Assembly (NCBI GenBank): GCA_001692895.1
Contig: KV748179.1
Span: forward strand, 3,024,095 to 3,088,094
Source: Cenococcum geophilum 1.58
Lineage: Eukaryota; Ascomycota; Dothideomycetes; Gloniales; Gloniaceae
Direction: 5' to 3'
DNA length: 64,000 bases
Shown here: positions 33,419 through 47,440 of the stretch, piece by piece
How positions within the stretch are numbered: position 1 is the first letter of the stretch
Layout of the letters: each line of letters opens with the position of its first letter
Translations under genes and position numbers: made by a program
The notes under the pieces: model-generated
What the model was told of the DNA's origin: nothing
What the model saw: the letters and a program-made list of their open reading frames with translations, nothing else
The model's database searches: none

Positions 33419-35598
33419 ATGGGCGACTATAATATAGACGACGTCCCGCCAACAAACCCTCGCGAAGCGCTCGCCTACCTCCTTAACACCTCCTATACTA
33501 ATATCGCCTAGGCGATTAAGAACGGTCCTAAATACCTAAAAAACCTTAATATGGTAGGAACCTTTTAGCAACTCTCCATATATGCAGCCTTCTTAACTAG
33601 TATTAAGAGCGGCCTTTAAGCTGTCTATAGCGAAGGCCAAGCTATAAAGTCCTAACTTAAAAAAGCTTAACATAGAATTAACTCCCTTAAGACGCTTAAA
33701 CTATATATTAAATAATACGAACAGTAAGCCCTCGCATATATTAAGACTATACAAAACCTAAGCTCTTAGATTACTATACTTACTAAAACCATTACCGATA
33801 AGAACCCTACTACTGGCTCCCCTCTTTTAACTAAGCCCTATAGAAAAAAGCGTGGAGTAAAAGATCTAACCCTATTTAATGGCAAGGGATTACTAATTAA
33901 AAAGTAAGAAAAATTTAAAATATGGGAAATAAAAATCTAAGGCGTTTTCTAGAGGGATATAAAGTGCTTTAAGACCCTAATAGACGAAATCCTCTATATA
34001 TCAGATATGCTAACGGATAAAGCTTATAACTATATTAAATATAGCCTTAATACGCTATATATATACCTAAACAACCTAAGTAAATAGACCTTTTCTAACC
34101 GAGAGTCTATGTTTATATATATAAGAGGACACTATAAGACTATAGATATAACCTAAGCGGCTAAAAATAAGTTAGATACTTTAAGCTAAGGCAAGTATAA
34201 CTACTAGTCCTAGAAAGCAGAGCTTAATAAGTTAATAATTAAAGCAAACAAGACCGAGGAATAAAAAGTAGATTTGCTTAAGAAGAATATTTCCTCTAAG
34301 ATAAAGGACCTGGCTCTTACCCTTAGCCGTAAAATTGGTGATGCTAACTATAAAGGCTAGAGTAAGTAGATGGATGTGTTTACTTATAACTTATAGAACT
34401 ATGCCTACTATACTAAGTTAAATACCGCTAAGCTAAGTGCCGCTAGCGGCTATTAACCTATATTACTATAGAATGACCTAATAAACCTAGACGCCGTTAA
34501 GTTTAGTAGTGGTAGTAATAGCCTCCCTAATGACGTCTAAAGATATTATATAAATAACAGACTCTATATAGCGTGTGGTTAACCTAGCCACTAAAAAGAT
34601 ACTTACGACCCCTAGTAAAACCTAAATCCCCTTCTAATACTACCACGCTAACCCCCCCCTAGCTGCGGCGGATTCTTTAATAGAGGGGATAATAATTAAG
34701 GCGGTAACTGCGGATGAGGACGTAGGTTCAGATATAAAAACCTACCCCCGCGATTTCCTTCTTTAACGCAGCCCTAGCTAATAGTCCCGTACGCGAACTA
34801 TAGATAAGTACTCTATATTACTACTAACCGCGAGACTAGCCATATTATTAGCAAAGTACCCCCTAGCATATATACACCGTTAGAGACTAATACGTTAGGA
34901 TATACTAGCTAAGATTATAGCTACTAGCTAAGCCCTATAACGTAGCTATTAAAAGGCCAACCCTTAGACTAAGTTGTATTTAAGGGTTAGAACTATATAG
35001 GGAGGAGGATAAAAGGATTAGATCTATACTACTAGATTAGTTAAACCTTATTCTAAGCCAGCTACTATTTAATCTTAGAATAGTAAATAATAATAGAAAT
35101 TTTATCCTTATTTAGACTTACCTTTCCTTACTACGTAACCTACTCCTAGAAGTTCTTATTAAAACAGTAAGCCTTATTAATAGTAGTAGTATAGCACCAG
35201 CGTTTATAGACGAAGACTTACTTATAAAGAAGCATAATATTATAATAAAAAGACTCCTAGTTCTAAAACCACTCCGCCTTACTAACGGACTCTAATCTAG
35301 CTTTATTACCCATTACTTTATAGCAAAAATAATAATCGGCCACTATATAGAATTTATGCTTTTCTATATTATAAAGTTATTACCCTTAACACTAGTAATT
35401 CTTAGAATGCCCTAGCTTAAAAAGTATAACCTAAGTATAAACTTCCCCGTTCTAGGGCTTAAGTTTAACTTTAATTACTATATCTATAACTGTCTCCTAT
35501 AGTATATCCCTAATTATAACTAAGTAGCACTATACGGACATATTATACGGCTAACGCTTAGATACTATTAGCTAATAGTAAAAGAGGTACCTAATACT
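33419..35598 (+). pseudogene. Element A gag and protease
   Basis: ATG at 33419 opens MGDYNIDDVPPTNPREALAY and the frame continues as a helical capsid-like protein through TAA/TAG. A zinc knuckle at about 34567-34615 reads LYIACGxPSHxKDTYDP: Cys-Gly and His remain, while the outer Cys are Ala or Tyr-type changes. Protease at about 35160-35500: SLINSSSIAPAFIDEDL where the active site should be DS/TG, then LGLKFNFNYY near its end. Element B enters right after (AGTAA duplicated at 35599-35603 and AGTGA 43526-43530). Inactive. Confidence 0.82.
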
Positions 35599-35603
35599 AG
35601 TAA

Positions 35604-36028
35604 TGTTACGGACGCTTTAAGTACGATGTTACGACTACTTAAAGAAGAGACGGAAGAAGCTAGTTGGTTAATATAGGCACGGTCCAGGATGGAGCCGATA
35701 AAACTATGTGACAAGAAATGGTAACTAAGGTTATATAATGTGCTATATATTAAATAAGAGGAATAAGAGGAACTTATGTACCTTATGTATAAGACGTATA
35801 TTACGTATAAGAAGGATTTTATAGAAGTACGGTTGTGTATTTAAGGACCCTTAGTCCCTACCTAGATAGTTCCTTCCTTATAATAATTCTTAAAATACAA
35901 TTAGAGTTAATCTGTTGGGCAACTACTCCACCAGTTATTATTACGTTATTAACTTTTATACTTGCATTTCCTATATACCTAGCCCATTAATAAGCCCATT
36001 GTAGTTCTTGCTATAAGGTTTTGTTATA
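35604..36028 (+). repeat. 5' LTR of element B (425 bp)
   Basis: TGTTACGGACGCTTTAAG to AAGGTTTTGTTATA. The leader that follows to 36145 has the primer-binding site region (TAATTACTACTACAG) and no ORF. Confidence 0.93.
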
Positions 36029-36145
36029 TAATTACTACTACAGTTATAGTATTAATATAAAAAGTCGAACAACATACTACTAAAAGCAGCTACTATAACG
36101 CTATTAACGGCAGCAACTACTTTAAGGATAGGAGGTGATACTAGT

Positions 36146-37165
36146 ATGGCAGATACTAACTTATAGCAACCTATAACGGTTAGATAGCTATAGAAGATAG
36201 TTAACTAGCTAATAGCTAATAATATAGTATTNGAAGAAAGACTTAACGGGATAGGAGCAGCAAAGATTAAGCTACTATTAATTAAGAGATTTATAGGAAA
36301 GAGGTTAAAGCTTAAAGGATTCCTTATATAAATACATTTTAAGGTCTTATAGGAGGGAGCAAAGTTACCTATACCCGTGGATCGGATAGCCTACATAGGA
36401 CTATTCTTATTAGGAAAAGCACTTAAGTGGTTTAAACCTTACCTTATAGAGATATAGGTAAATAAAATGACGACTACTAACTAAGACGTGCGATTTATAT
36501 TCTTAAGTTAGGAAGGATTTATAGAATAACTTACGCAGATATTTGGAGACCCGGAAGAAACAACTATAGTAAAAAGAAAACTCCAGAACCTTATATAATA
36601 AACTTTAGTAATTAAGTATATAATATAGTTCTAGACACTAATAATATAAGTAGAGTAAAATAATAGGGCGCTTATAGCATAGTATAAATAAGGACTTAAG
36701 GCTAAAGTCTAGGACGCGATTATCCTAATAGAAGATACGGATACCCTAAGGAAATTAATAAATTAGGCGATTAAGATTAATAATTAGATCTACTAAAGGG
36801 AATAGGCTAAGAGAGGCTAGGATAAAGTTCTATAGTTGTATAAAGCGCAGAGTACGCAATAATAAAAGCTAAGTTAGAAACTATGGTATGGCGTAGAGCT
36901 AATAGACCTAAGTGGTACTAAAGAAGCCTATAAGAGATAGAGCAAACTATAGAAACCTAGAGGATAAGAATTAGGTAATTAAAGGTCTAAGGAGCAGAGG
37001 CTAAATTAGGGATCTTAATAGCAGAAAATATTTAGGCGGACTCTATAGCAAGAGAAATGGTTTAAAGAAGGAGCTTATATAAATTGCGGAAAATAGGGTT
37101 ATTACGTTAGAGACTGTAGAAGTAGGTAGAGTTACTATATAGTAAAAGGTACGAGACTAGTAGAC
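36146..37165 (+). pseudogene. Element B gag
   Basis: ATG at 36146 (MADTNL). The capsid-like stretch includes IDAY-like RIAYIGLFLLGKALKWFKPY (about 36385-36445), the conserved Gypsy gag block, then IFGDPEE. A CCHC knuckle at about 37075-37125 reads NCGKxGYYVRDC: the first Cys is replaced and His is Tyr. In element C the corresponding start codon is ATA. Non-functional. Confidence 0.8.
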
Positions 37166-39150
37166 GATATACACGTATAAAGGGACGATAATGTGCTGTA
37201 AGGAACAAAAGAATATTTAATTAGAAGTTTTGCGTTTTGTTATAATAATATATACCAAATTTATAAGGACGCTAAGTATGGCGTAAGCTATTAGCTATAA
37301 GAGCCAGTACCTATAGAATATAGAGGGACTAACGAACTAGTTCGCAGATTGGATATTAAGGACAATAAATTTAACTTAGGCGAAACATTCCGTAACGATA
37401 AGGTAATAAGGGCCGCTTACTAGGAGCGAGTAGACCTTAAAGATATTATACTAGAGGTAGAGGATAATTTCACTATAAAATAGGGAACATTAGTAGGGAT
37501 CGAAACCCCACTAGACACAATGTTTATTACTTTATAAGACGTAAGAGAAGTAGGATAACGAACCACTTCGGCACTCAATAAAGGCAAAAGGCTAAAGGCT
37601 TAAGATTCTTAAGATAAGATAAGGTAAGCTTAAGGACCTATAATAGATAATAACCGATAGAGTAGAGTAGTAGCTTAGTTTAAAGATATACGAATAAGCT
37701 CGGGACGGAAGTTCCTATAAACATAAGATTCTTAAGACGAGATAAGTAAGATTTAAGACTCTTAAGACGAGATGAGAACACTAAGTAAGCCTAGTTAGAC
37801 TAAGGTAGGGGCTAAGCTTAAGCTAGAAGTAAGCTTAGGATTAAATAATCTAAGGGGTTAAGAATTCGGAGTGCGAATTAGGACACCTATAAGTAAGAGG
37901 TAAGGAGCTTCTTTATAGATTAGAGAATCTATAGTGCAAATAGTGATTAAACTAGGAGATAGATATATAAACTTAGAAGACTTACTAGGGGAATATAGTG
38001 TTTAGCTTAAAGATTAAAAAGTTAATACTAGGATTAAGAAGTAAGATAACTTTAAGGATTAGAGCGCAAGGTGCAAACTAAAAGAAACCATAGAAGAGTT
38101 TAGATAAAGAATTATTGTATAGTAAGAACAGAAACTAGATAAGAGATCTAGCATATTAGGACGTATAAAGGATAGAGTACTAGTATAAAGAATTACTAAT
38201 AGGCCGGGAGTAGGCACACTAAGAGCTAAGTGGCTTACTAAACTGGAAAATAAAGAGGATCTAGGGATTCTAACTAGGTTTAAAGAATAATATATAAAAG
38301 GCTGTTATAATGCAGTAATAAGAAGATATTTCCTTATGGACAGACCGTATATACTCTAGTAACTGTACTAAAAGTGGTATAAGTAAAGGCACAATAACGA
38401 GTAGGAAGATTTCTATATATAGTTAGATAAAAAAGTTATCTAAAACCACCTAATTATAGAGAAGGCTATAACGTATATTAAAGGAGCCTTAATTATAATA
38501 TTAAAGGATCTAGAGAAACGTTTAGAGGATTAGAAAAGTAAAAGATACATCTTAGTACCTGCGAATAAAGTTATAACGTTTAGATTAGTATAATAAAGGT
38601 TTAAATTTAAGGATAAAGACGAACTAAGAGTTAACCTAAAGCACCTAGCATACTATACATTATTATAGATTGCGTGCGTGGACGATATATATAAAATATA
38701 TAAAAATCTAAAGAAAAAGAATTGGAAATACCCTATAAGGATATACTAAATAACGGATAAGTAATAGTATAGGAATGCTAAATATATACATAGATAGCAT
38801 CTAGTAGAAGTCTAAGAGAAAGGAAGTTTAGTACTTTAACTAGGAAGATTCCTTATAGAAGAATGCTTAGACGGACAATAGTAGTAGAAATGCCTAGAAA
38901 ACATGTATTTATAGTATATTAAAGATAAAAAGCGAACTAGGTATTGGCTAAAAAATAAGCTAAGCGTACTAGGATTAAGCAGCTAATAGTTAGGAAAAGT
39001 AGAGGCCTACAGGACTAGAGGGAGCTAGTGGTAGAGCTTTAGACCCTTAAAGGAATTTAAGGATAATACCTAAATTTACGAGTTAATTAGTAAGATTAGT
39101 AGTTTAAAGCGCTAATAGATAGTAGAGTAACACGAAATTATATTTTATTA
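37166..39150 (+). pseudogene. Element B gag-protease spacer, unassigned coding
   Basis: About 2 kb between the knuckle and the protease C-terminus, long for a Gypsy element. Frames are RIP-broken and I recognise no domain. A short imperfect repeat of GATTCTTAAGAYRAGATAAG occurs three or more times at about 37605-37775; its counterpart is in element C (about 49500-49740). Confidence 0.45.
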
Positions 39151-42100
39151 GTAGTAGTTAAGAGAATAGGGCTACCTTATAGATAAAAGGAGCAATTTTA
39201 CCTATTAGTTATAATTTTAGGAGATCTAATAACCTATAGAGGAGGGATTATTAACCTTAAAACAGGACCTATTTAGATAACTATTAAAGGGAGATAAATT
39301 AAGATATCTTTTAATATCCTACTATTAGGACGGGACGAGGTAGTATTAGGTATACTTTAGTTACAGGAATATAATCTGAGGATTAATTGGATTATAGGTT
39401 AGGTTAATATTAGAGATACTTAACGCTGCAAAATGTAATAATAAGCTAAGTTGGTATAGTACTAAGTAGAAGTAACCTATAAAGAAATAGAAAAAGGACT
39501 AAGTTATATACTAAAGAAATACTATAAGTACGGTAAGAAACTATAGTTACTAGAAAGTAAAAAGCTGTTAGAATATATAGTATGGGACTATAAGATAGAG
39601 TTAGAACTAGGAATAAGTCTAAAGTTCTTTTTAATTTATAAGCTTACCGAAGAAGAAGGTAGAGCGTTAAAAGAGTTTATCTAAGAAAATCTATAAAAGG
39701 GATATATTAGACTATCGCAGTTATTAGCGGGTTATCTAGTACTGTTTATACTAAAGAAAAATAGTAAACTAAGGCTGTGTATTAACTATAGATAGTTAAA
39801 TAGCATCACTAGAAAGGATAGGTATCCTTTACCCTTAATTAGCGAAATCTAAGATAGGATAGGTAATGCGTAAATCTTTATAAAGATAAATCTAAGATGG
39901 GCGTACTATTAGATTAGGATTAAGGAAGGTAATAAATAAAAGGCAGCCTTTAGGTTAAAAGAAGGACTATATAAACTATTAGTTATATAATTCGGGCTTA
40001 TAAACGCACTAGCAACGTTTTAGAAGCGTATTAATAGTATATTAGGAGAATACTTAGATAAATTTGTTATAGCATATCTTAATAATATTATTATCTATTT
40101 AATAACTAAGGAAGAATATAGGGAATACGTTAAATAGGTTTTAAAGAGACTATAAGAAGAATAGATGCTAGTAGTAATTAAGAAATGCGAGTTCTTTACC
40201 AGGAAGACCAATTTTATTAGATTTATTATTAAACTAGGCTAACTTAATATAGATCTAAAGAAGATTGAGGCTATAGTAAATTAGTAGGAACTAGAGAATA
40301 TTATATAGTTAAGATCGTTCCTAGGGTTTTGCAATTACTGTAGAAGGTTTATAACGCAGTAGTTAAAGGATATTAAGCTATTTACGCGGTTAATAAAGAA
40401 AGAAGAACTATGGGTATAGGAAGAGGAGCAAAGAGAACTCTTTAAGAAAGTTAAAGAGTTGTTTACCTAGGAGCTAGTTTTTAAGATCTATTAACTAGGG
40501 CTAGAAACGGTTGTAGAGATAGATGCATTAAACTATATACTAAGGGCGTGCTTTATATAAAGGCATTAAGATAGATAGCACCTAGTAGTATACTATAGTT
40601 GGAAGATAACACTACTAGAGTTAAACTATAATATCTATAATAAGGAGTTGTTAGGTATAGTTGTAGTATTAAAGGAATAGAGAGTATTCTTGTAAGGTAT
40701 AGAGAAACTATTTATAGTTAAGACGGATTATAAAAACCTAATAGGATTTCTAATAATAAAGGAACTTAACTAAAGATAGGCTAGATAGGCAGAGATGCTT
40801 ACGGAATACTATTTTAAGATTTAGTATACTAAAGGTACAGACAATACGCGGGTAGATACTCTAAGCCGTAAAGCTAAACTATAAAATAAGGAGAAGCTAT
40901 TAGGGGCTTTATTATAAAGAGATATAGACAGATTAATTAGGTATAATTATCCGAAAATTGTAGCAACTTAAGAAAATAATAAACTAGAGAAAGTCTACGA
41001 GATACTAGAAAGCTTTTGGGTATAAAGAATTCTAGAAGTATAGCTAAAAGATCTATAAATAAATATGTACGAAAATTAAGAAGTAAAGTATATCCTAAGA
41101 AGTATAGCAGAGTAGTTTGTGGAGGACTTCTATAAGGAACTAACTTAAGGATATAATGGAGCTACGGGCTTAGTATTGAGACTTTAGGAGGAGTATATTA
41201 TTAATAGAATCTAAAGAATAGCTAGAAAGGTTATAAAAGAATATCTAGATTACTAAAGGAATAAACTAACGAGGTATAAGCTATATAGAGGGCTACAACC
41301 TATTAAAATACTAGAGAGACTATAGGAGGTTATATTATAGGACTTTATTATTAAGTTACTAAAATTAAAAGATCCTATTACCGGATAAGATTATAACACG
41401 ATTTTAGTAATAGTAGATAAGCTTATAAAGTAGGGATACTTTATAGCATATACAGAAGAAATCTTAGCGGAAGATATTACTAGAATCTATATTAAAGAAG
41501 TGTTTATAAGATATAGAGCACTAAGTAAAATTATATTAGATAGGGATTTAAGATTTATAGCAATATTCTAGGAAGTGTTCTTAGCGGAGTAAGGAGTTTA
41601 AGCAGTAACTTTTACCGCATATTATCCGCAGATAGACGGTTAAATAGAAAGGTTAAATTAGACGCTAGAGTAGTATCTAAGGCATTATATTAATTATGCA
41701 TAGAATAATTAGATATTACTATTACCAGTTATATAGTTTATATATAATGTAACACCTTAAGAAGGAATAGGCATATTACTATTTAAGGCAAATTATAGAT
41801 ATAAGCTAAGAATATCGTTATTACTACGGTAAGTAAAGAAAACGAGTAGTATAGCTAAAGAGAGAATAAAGATATTAATAAATCTTTATATAGACCTTAT
41901 GGAATTAGTAAAGAAAGTATAAGAGAAAATAAAAAAGTACTATAATGCTAAGAGATCTAAGGGACCAGATCTTAAGGAGGGAGATAAAGTATGGCTACTA
42001 TACAAAAATTTTAAGAGTTAACGACTAAGCAAGAAGTTAGACTATATTAGACTAGGACCTTTTAAAATTATATAAAGGATTTTACTAGTTACGTTTAAGC

Positions 42101-42370
42101 TAAACCTACCAGCTAAAATGAAGATTTACCCTATATAGCATATTGTAATGCTAGAGCTAATATATAGGAATATTAAGTTACTAGTTTACGAAGCAAATAT
42201 GTATAGAAGGTAAGAAGAAGACAAATAGTAAGTTTTAAAGATTGTTAATTATAAGGACATTAACAATAAAATATGGTATGAAGTAAAGTGGTTAAGCTAC
42301 ACTAAGACTACCTAGGAGCCACTAGAGAATTTAAAGAACGCTATAGGAAAGGTATAGGAGTATTAGAAGA
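39151..42370 (+). pseudogene. Element B pol: protease end, RT, RNase H, integrase, chromodomain
   Basis: Protease C-terminus near 39200-39420 (ILLLGRDEVVLGIL). RT about 39640-40250 with KINLRWAYY and catalytic AYLNNIIIYL at about 40070-40100 in place of YLDD. RNase H about 40480-40870; integrase about 41080-41800 (LVIVDKLIK, YYPQIDG, IERLN); the GPF motif LRLGPFKII (42043-42070); chromodomain about 42235-42350 (NNKIWYEVKWLSYTKTT, LENLKNAIGKV). The domain order is canonical for a chromovirus. Stops are TAA/TAG at Gln/Trp positions. Confidence 0.9.
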
Positions 42371-43100
42371 GATTAGGTTAGGCAGTATTAATAAAAAAGG
42401 ATCGCTAAAGAATAAGTCACCTAAGGGGGACCTAAGAAGAGTAGTTGCTAAACTACTCAGATCTATTTCCTTCTCTATTAGAGAAGAATTCGTTTTTTTA
42501 TTACCTAGTTCCTATAGACCTTATTCTATAAGTTTCTACTCCTTAGAATAAACCTTTTTATAAACCTTTTTAAGACGAAGCAGATAAGTAGACGCCGCGA
42601 TTTAAGTATCTAAAGTCTTCTGTTCCGCGTCACGGGAATATTCTAACTTAGTAAGAGCTTACGACAGTTTACTATCTAGCCGCGTAGCAGTAAATTAAAC
42701 ACGAGACCCTAAAATAAGTTAATTAGGGAACTAGACGGCTATTAAGAGTAATAGGTTGCGTATATTTAGTATTAAAAGTAGAGCGAACGTTACAGAATAA
42801 ACAAATATTCGCTTTAGTATACTCTAAGTAAGAGGACGGTTATCGCGAAGATAGATTCGCCAACGTAATATAAACTAATCCCTCTTTCGAATAACAAGAA
42901 CATAGAGACAGTATAATCTTACTAAGAGACAATATTACAGTAATAGTGCGAGCACGACGTTGGGCGTATAAAGAAGAAATTGCTTTAGGTATAATAAGTA
43001 ATAATATTAACTAAATTAATTAGACGGATATTACACCTTTAGTAAACAACTTAAAGATGTTTTAAATCTTTAAGAATAAAGATAAAAAGGAGGGAGATGG
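42371..43100. other. Pol-to-LTR region of element B
   Basis: The chromodomain frame continues without TGA from 42241 through here into the LTR, reaching TGA at 43381-43383; text includes LLRDNITVIVRARRWAYKEE. The antisense frame reads YLLRLKKVYKKVYSKE and LFFSDPFLLILPNL. Both are conserved in G and C. The polypurine tract is AAAAAGGAGGGAGATGG (43084-43100). Confidence 0.4.
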
Positions 43101-43525
43101 TATTACGGACGCTTTAAGTACGATATTATAACTACTTAAAGAAAAGACGGAAGAAGCTAGTTGGTTAATATAGGCACGGTCTAGGATGGAGCCGATAGAA
43201 CTATGTGATGAGAAATGGTAACTAAGGTTATATAATGTGCTATATATTAAATAAGAGAAATAAGAGGAACTTACGTACCTTATATATAAGACGTATATTA
43301 TATATAAGAAGGATTTTATAGAAGTACGGTTGTGTATTTAAGGACCCTTAGTCCCTACCTAGATAGTTCCTTCCTTATAGTGATTCTTAGAATATAATTA
43401 GAGTTAATCTGTTAGGCAACCACTCCACTAGTTGTTATTACGTTGTTGACTTTTGTACTTGCATTTCCTATATACCTAGCCTATTAACAAGCCCATCGTA
43501 GTTCTTGCTATAAGGTTCCGTTACA
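43101..43525 (+). repeat. 3' LTR of element B (425 bp)
   Basis: TATTACGGACGCTTTAAG to GGTTCCGTTACA; pairs with 35604-36028. The first base pair of the terminal TG has become TA. Confidence 0.93.
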
Positions 43526-43530
43526 AGTGA

Positions 43531-46500
43531 GCTAATATATATAGTAAATAAAACAGAGATTCTGGAAGACTGGACTACCGCCCTACCCTTAAGAATATAA
43601 ACACTACTAGAACTATAAGTCCCCTATATATACTTACTTAACTTAGGCTAGCTAATAAGACACCTAATTTTAAGTTATTTACTATATATATATATAACCG
43701 CGTATATAATAGCTAAAGGCGTTATAGCTAAGACCGAAACTAGAGTAATTAAGACCTCCCCCCCGCAACGCCCAACCTTATATCTATCTCCCGCGTATAC
43801 CATATAGGGCCGCTACCGCGTTTTCGCCCCCTAGGGCTAACTAAGCCGCACTAGCCTAGCTGTAGTACTAGAGAACTAAACACGCCCTAAACTGGACGAC
43901 ATTAGATGCACTTATACCGTTAATTTTACTTAGTTTTATAAATAAAAAGGCGTAAAGGTAATAAGGATCTATATAGCGGAGCTAGTAAAACTAGTTAAAT
44001 AAAAAGAACACTAACAGCTGCTTAAAGAGCTGCCTATAGGCCTAATAGAAGTACTGAACCTGTTAGAAAAGTCTTTCCGCCGGCTAGTAGAGGGCGACTA
44101 TATAATAGAAGAAGCCCGTAAAGCGCTACCTCCTTATTTTTATAATTTCCTTAAAACAAACCTAAAAACTAAGCCTAAGTCTCTACGCCGGAAGATAGTT
44201 AACACTAATATTAAAAAATTCCTAAAAGGTAAATCAGGATTAACCCGTAAAGATATTTTATAATATTTACTAAAGGAGTTCCGTAAACATATTAAGTACT
44301 TTCTCCCTAAGAATATAAATAAGCTGCCCTTTTACCAACCATAGGACTATAAAATTAAGATTATCCCTAAAAACTAGGCCCCGTACTATAAAAACAGACC
44401 ACTCTTACCTGCTAAACTTAGGTATATAAAAAAGTGGATTAATAAGATACTAGATAAGGGTTTTATCCGCAAATCAACCTTACTAGCTGCCGTACTACTC
44501 CTCCTTACTACTAAGCCTAGTAGCGGTGTATAAATCTGCTATAACTACTAAGGCCTAAATATAGTTACTATTAAGAATTAGTACCCACTGCTACTAATCT
44601 ATAAAACACTTAACGTACTTTATAGTACTAAATACTTTACTAAACTTAATATAATTACTGCGTTTAACTGAATCCGGATTACAAAGGGCTATAAGTAGCT
44701 TATAGCATTTATTACCCGGTTCGGACTTTATAAAATACTAGTTATACTATTTAGCCTCTATAACGCACCCGCTATATTCTAAAACTATATTAATTATATC
44801 TTATATAACGCCCTTAACAACTACTATACTACCTACCTTAATAACGTCCTTATCTTTTCTAAAACACGCACTAAGTATACTAAGTATATAAATAAAGTCA
44901 TCCAAAGACTTGGTAATGCTAAACTTTAGATTAATATTAATAAGTCTAAGTTTTACTCTACTAAAACAAAATACCTTAGCTTAATTATCTTAACTAATGG
45001 CATAACTATAGACCCTAAAAAGGTATAGGCCTTATAGGAATAGAAGGACCCAATATTAATTAAAGAACTATAATAATTTCTTAGCTTTATAAACTTCTAC
45101 CAACGATATATCTAAGGCTACTCTGCCGTTACTATACCTATAATAAAACTCCTAAAGAAGGATATTGGATGGCTATAGGGACTAGAATAAGCTAAATTGT
45201 TTAAGGCCCTTAAGGGAGCCTTTACCTTAGTACTAGTACTAGTATACTATAACTATATAAAGAAGATAGTGGTAGAGATAGATATATTAAATTAGGCTTC
45301 TGGCGGAGTCCTTTCCTAGTATAATAATAATGGTAAATTAAGACCGGTCGCATTCTTCTCTGCAAAGCACTCTGCGCTAGAGTATAACTATAAGATCTAT
45401 AACAAAGAACTCTTAGCTATTATTAAGGTTTTAGAGGAATAGCGTCCTAAGCTATAAGGGACTAAAAAGCCGTTTAAAATTATTACCGACTATAAAAACC
45501 TATAGACGTTTATAACTACTAAGCAGCTAAATTAACGCTAAGTCTAGTAGGCAGAGTTCCTTTTATAGTTTAACTTTATAATTATATATAGACCCGGCAG
45601 TAAAGCTACGCTCTCTAACGCCCTAAGCTGGCTACTAGGAATAAGGCCTAAGGACGCCAATAATAAACACCTCCGCTATTAAGCCTAAGTCGTTATACCG
45701 CCCTAGAAAATTAACCCTATAATCTTAGAAGAATTACTATATAAGTCCCATAACTCTAATAATGCGGAGTTTATAGCCGCTCTAGACCCTAAAATAGCTA
45801 AAAAGTCACTAGACGAGTTAATCTAATTAGGATACTAGGAGAACAAACTCGTAAGAGATATAGTAGCGGCCCTGCGTAATTAAAAAGCTTGCCATTAACT
45901 AAAGAAGATTAGGAAATTACTCCGTTATAATAAGTTAGAATATAGTATTGTTAACGGACAGATCTACTTTTACTAATATCTCTTCGTTCCTAACGCCCTA
46001 GATCTCTACTTAGAAGTTATCTATCGCTCTTATAGCAGCGGCCCTGCTAATTACCCTAGCTAAGTTAAGACCCTTAACCTTTTAAACCGAATATACTAGT
46101 GGCCAGAAATCTCCTAATTCACGGCTACCTTCATTAAAGACTGTACCCTATGCTTTTGTACTAAGACTCCCTATTCTGCCCCGCCTAGTTTCTTAAAGCT
46201 ACTAAAACTACCTGCTCGCCTATAGACCGATATTTTAATTAACTATATTACAACGCTGCTAGTATGCTAATGTTACGGCAAGGTATATAAATATATCCTT
46301 ATTATTATGGACCGCTTAACTAAAATATAACACCTTATTTTAGTAATAGGACTCTTAACAGAGGAACTAGTTAACGGCTTTATTAATAACGTATATAAGC
46401 TCCATGGTGTACTAAGCACGATTATCTCCAATCGTAGTATATAATTTATTAGCAACTTTTAGCGACAACTAAGTAAACGCCTTAAGATAACCTTAAGACT

Positions 46501-47350
46501 AAGCTTAGCCTAGTACCTAGAAACAGACGGCTAAACTAAAATTATTAATGCTGCCGTAAATAAGTACCTTTATACTTTTGTTAGCTTTATATAGGATAAC
46601 TAAGTTAACTACCTATTACTTACCGAGTTTGCTACGAATAACTAAGTTAATAAGAGCATAGGCATCTCCCCATTTTTTTATAAACTATGGCTTTAACCCT
46701 TACCTCGGAATTAAGCCTACTGGCCCCTACCTACTAATACTATTAGTATAAGCAAAGAAGGAGTTTTTCCGCGTAGACTCTATGGCCAACCGCTTTAAGC
46801 GGATATTAATATAGCTTAAGGCCCTAGCCCGGATTTTATAGTAATGTTATAAAGATAATACTAATACCTATAGGGATAAGAGCGCGTTATTCTATAAAGG
46901 CGATATAGTTATAGTTAGCTTAAAAAATATAAAGATAAATAAACTTAAGAAGAAATAGGACAATAAATGGGACGGCCTATACCCCATACTTGCAGTATAC
47001 TAAGGGGCAGTTATAGTAGACCTCCTAGACCATATCTAAGTAAATAAATCCTTTTATATATCTAAGGTCCGCCTCTAGGCTGCTAAAGAGATCCTTAGCT
47101 AAGCAAATATTAATATTATAGAGCGCCGTAATATACAAGGATAAGTAGTAGAGAGAAATAATAACGGTAATATAGAAGATAAATAGGAGTTTAAGAAAAT
47201 CTTTAATGTATATAATAAAGACCCCTAAGGCCTAACTTATGAGATTAAATAGAAATATTATAAGGATATAACCTGGCAGCTAGAAGAAGACCTAAAGGAT
47301 TATAAATAGGCTATATAGCGCTTCTATAAGTAATACCCTAAGAAGCTAGG
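43531..47350 (+). pseudogene. Element A pol: RT, RNase H, integrase, chromodomain
   Basis: RT about 44400-44950: LDKGFIRKSTLLAAVLLLL, YTKLNIITAFN-like text, and catalytic YLNNVLIFS at 44834-44860 (YLDD expected). RNase H about 45270-45620 ([22 protein letters not shown]). Integrase about 45960-46800 (IIMDRLTKI at about 46304). Chromodomain 47190-47345 (TYEIKxKYYKDITWQLEEDL, then RFYKxYPKKLGP). Stops are TAA/TAG. The first 500 bases after B complete the protease-RT linker. A dead chromovirus polyprotein. Confidence 0.87.
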
Positions 47351-47440
47351 ACCCCTAAACTGGGTATAAGATAAGGAAAAGTTACGCTAAGGTTATAGCC
47401 GACTACCGTATTAAAATTTATGGTGGTTGAGATGTTATAG

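Larger units (their letters stand above)
35604..43525 (+). mobile_element. Complete Gypsy element B, forward, nested in A
   Basis: 425-bp LTRs at both ends, target duplication AGTAA/AGTGA (one G/A difference). Contains gag, protease, RT, RNase H, integrase, chromodomain and a 730-base 3' region. It is the innermost and therefore youngest insertion of the stack, yet is also full of TAA/TAG, so RIP acted after it arrived. Confidence 0.94.
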
